Assembly: GCF_902459735.1 (NCBI RefSeq)
Contig: NZ_CABPRV010000009.1
Coordinates: 1 to 64,000, forward strand
DNA from: Pandoraea capi
GTDB taxonomy: Bacteria; Pseudomonadota; Gammaproteobacteria; Burkholderiales; Burkholderiaceae
Direction: 5' to 3'
Length of the DNA stretch: 64,000 nucleotides
Below the pieces are notes generated by a model. That model was not told the DNA's origin. It saw only the letters and a list, made by a program, of their open reading frames with translations, and searched no databases. This document shows, one piece after another, positions 62,220-64,000 of the stretch; position 1 is the first letter of the stretch, and each line of letters opens with the position of its first letter. Position numbers and translations under genes: made by a program.

Positions 62220-63302
62220 ATGAAAGCGAGCATGCAAGCCAAGCTCGACCAATTGACGCAACGTCTGGTCGAGCTTGATGGCCTATTGAGCCAGGGCGAC
62301 GTTACCCGCGACCTGGACAACTACCGCAAGCTCACGCGCGAACACGCCGAGCTGGCGCCGGTCGTCGCGCAATATCAACAGTATCGTCAGGCGCAGAACG
62401 ATGTCACGGCAGCGCAGGAAATGGCGGCCGATCCGGAAATGCGCGAGTTCGCCGAAGACGAGGCCATGAATGCCCGCGCCCGCATGGACGACATGGAAGG
62501 CACGTTGCAGCGCATGCTGCTGCCGCGCGACCCGAACGACGATCGCAACATCTATCTGGAAATCCGTGCCGGCACCGGCGGCGACGAATCGGCGCTGTTC
62601 GCGGGCGATCTGCTGCGCATGTACACGCGCTACGCGGAGCGCCAACGCTGGCAGGTGGAGATCATGTCGGCCAGCGAGTCGGATCTGGGCGGTTACAAGG
62701 AAGTGATCGTCCGGCTGATCGGTCAGGGCGCGTATTCGCGGCTGAAGTTCGAATCGGGAGGGCATCGCGTGCAGCGCGTGCCCGCCACGGAAACGCAGGG
62801 GCGTATTCATACGTCCGCCTGTACCGTGGCCGTGATGCCCGAAGCCGACGATGTCGCCGACGTCGAAATCAACCCGGCAGACATCCGCATCGACACGTTC
62901 CGTGCGTCGGGGGCGGGCGGCCAGCACGTCAACAAGACGGACTCGGCCGTGCGCATCACGCACTTGCCCACGGGCATCGTCGTGGAATGTCAGGACGACC
63001 GCTCGCAGCATCGCAACAAGGACAAGGCGCTCAAGGTGCTCGCGGCGCGTATCAAGGACGCCCAGCTCCGTGCCCAGCAAGCCAAGGAAGCGGCCACGCG
63101 CAAGAGCCTGATCGGCTCGGGCGACCGCTCCGAGCGCATTCGCACGTACAACTTCCCGCAGGGGCGGATGACGGATCACCGCATCAACCTCACGCTCTAC
63201 AAGCTCGAATACATCATGGACGGGGATCTCGACGAGATGATCAACGCGCTGGTGACCGAGCATCAGGCGGAATTGCTGGCGTCGCTGGGCGAGGCGGCCT
63301 GA
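62220..63302 (+). CDS. prfA: Peptide chain release factor 1
   Basis: A 360-residue factor that recognises UAA and UAG. The codon-recognition anticodon-like [18 protein letters not shown] segment holds the P-x-T motif (about residues 188-190), and the peptidyl-release motif is G233-G-Q235 in [12 protein letters not shown]. The start codon directly abuts the hemA stop, and the stop overlaps the prmC start (TGATG), so hemA-prfA-prmC is one translationally linked unit. PrmC methylates Q235. Confidence 0.97.
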   Translation: MKASMQAKLDQLTQRLVELDGLLSQGDVTRDLDNYRKLTREHAELAPVVAQYQQYRQAQNDVTAAQEMAADPEMREFAEDEAMNARARMDDMEGTLQRMLLPRDPNDDRNIYLEIRAGTGGDESALFAGDLLRMYTRYAERQRWQVEIMSASESDLGGYKEVIVRLIGQGAYSRLKFESGGHRVQRVPATETQGRIHTSACTVAVMPEADDVADVEINPADIRIDTFRASGAGGQHVNKTDSAVRITHLPTGIVVECQDDRSQHRNKDKALKVLAARIKDAQLRAQQAKEAATRKSLIGSGDRSERIRTYNFPQGRMTDHRINLTLYKLEYIMDGDLDEMINALVTEHQAELLASLGEAA

Positions 63303-64000
63303 TGGCGTCGGGCGCGGCTGAAGCGACCGACGCAAACGTTGGCGAGAACGGTCAGACAGGCATTGCCACGGTCGCGTCGCTGCTGCGTGAGCCGGGGCTT
63401 CCGCCGGCGGAGTCGCGCATTCTGCTCTCCCACGTGCTCGGCTGGACCCGCACCCAACTGATCACCCGCGACCGCGAGCCGCTCGCCCCCGAGACGGTCG
63501 CCGTCTACCGGGCGCTGCACATGCGTCGCGTGGCAGGCGAACCCATCGCCTACCTCACCGGCACACGGGAATTCTTCGGGCTGACGCTGACGGTGAGTCC
63601 GTCAGTGCTCATCCCCCGGCCGGAAACGGAACTGCTCGTGGAACTGGCGCTCTCGCGCATCGAATCGCGCCGCGCACCGCGCGTGCTCGATCTGGGGACC
63701 GGCAGCGGCGCCATCGCGTTGGCCATTGCGCATCGCCGTCCGGATGCGCAGGTCACTGCCGTCGACCGCTCGGGCGATGCCCTCGATGTCGCCCGGGAGA
63801 ACGCCCGGCAGCTCGGGCTGGAGACGCGCGTCGAGTTTCTCGAAAGCGACTGGTACGCGGCGCTGCCTGCGGATGGCGACGGGTATGCACCGTTCGACAT
63901 CATCGTCTCCAATCCGCCTTATATCGTGTCGGGCGACGAACATCTCTCACAGGGCGACCTGCGCTTCGAACCGGTCGACGCCCTCACCGATCATGCCGAT
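63302..64000 (+). CDS. prmC: Release-factor glutamine methyltransferase, truncated by window end
   Basis: The first 233 codons of the gene are present; it continues past 64000. Visible are the N-terminal helical domain (about residues 20-90), the SAM-binding LDLGTGSGAIALAIA (about residues 138-152), an acidic loop end in AVDRSGDAL and the catalytic NPPY motif (SNPPYIV, about residue 205). PrmC methylates the GGQ glutamine of release factors, matching its place after prfA. The ATG overlaps the prfA stop. Confidence 0.95.
   Translation, partial: MASGAAEATDANVGENGQTGIATVASLLREPGLPPAESRILLSHVLGWTRTQLITRDREPLAPETVAVYRALHMRRVAGEPIAYLTGTREFFGLTLTVSPSVLIPRPETELLVELALSRIESRRAPRVLDLGTGSGAIALAIAHRRPDAQVTAVDRSGDALDVARENARQLGLETRVEFLESDWYAALPADGDGYAPFDIIVSNPPYIVSGDEHLSQGDLRFEPVDALTDHAD

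Overview
The window is one dense, GC-rich stretch of chromosome from a betaproteobacterium of the Burkholderiaceae. Gene content and order (rpe-gph-trpE; trpG-trpD-trpC; hemA-prfA-prmC; apaG near rpe; a paa cluster of Burkholderia type) suggest Pandoraea or a close relative. The genus is an inference and could not be tested here. I see no rRNA, tRNA, insertion sequence, prophage or CRISPR array.

Layout. 1-1987: amino-acid-binding lipoprotein and an enoyl-CoA hydratase on the minus strand. 2583-8504: phenylacetate catabolism genes paaN, paaJ-type thiolase, paaG, paaI and paaK, divergent from the hydratase across a region with a palindrome resembling a PaaR operator. 8623-13220: an SDR, mltA (its start codon overlaps that of a divergent small membrane protein), apaG, rpe and gph. 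13221-35525: the tryptophan genes in two blocks. trpE stands alone behind a Trp-rich leader peptide. About 16 kb later trpG-trpD-trpC follow a second, different Trp-rich leader. Between them lie a tripartite ABC efflux operon (outer-membrane factor, HlyD protein, double-ATPase ABC protein, permease), a DUF3141/PhaC-like hydrolase, and a thiol-redox locus (two-component system, dsbD, a TlpA fusion, dsbG). A CYTH protein and uracil-DNA glycosylase follow trpC.

35526-40736: a Fur-box-preceded TonB siderophore receptor, then a lipoprotein/trypsin-like protease pair of unknown role. 40738-49871: pirin, azoreductase and divergent LysR regulator, M61 peptidase, DsbC-type isomerase, UbiH-family hydroxylase, YpfJ-type zinc peptidase and YchF. 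50042-55423: GntR regulator with divergent DASS transporter, then a membrane glycosylation cassette (GT87, GtrB-like GT2, GtrA) with an 11-bp tandem repeat upstream of gtrA. 55827-60625: penicillin-acylase-family enzyme, MFS exporter and YeaQ-type stress protein. 60933-64000: hemA, prfA and a truncated prmC.

The strongest observations are the two trp attenuator-type leaders on a split trp pathway, neither large enough to appear in a normal gene call; the divergent genes sharing start-codon bases; the Lgt-like/TlpA fusion in the redox locus; and the variable-number-type repeat at the gtrA promoter. Most of the remainder is ordinary core chromosome.
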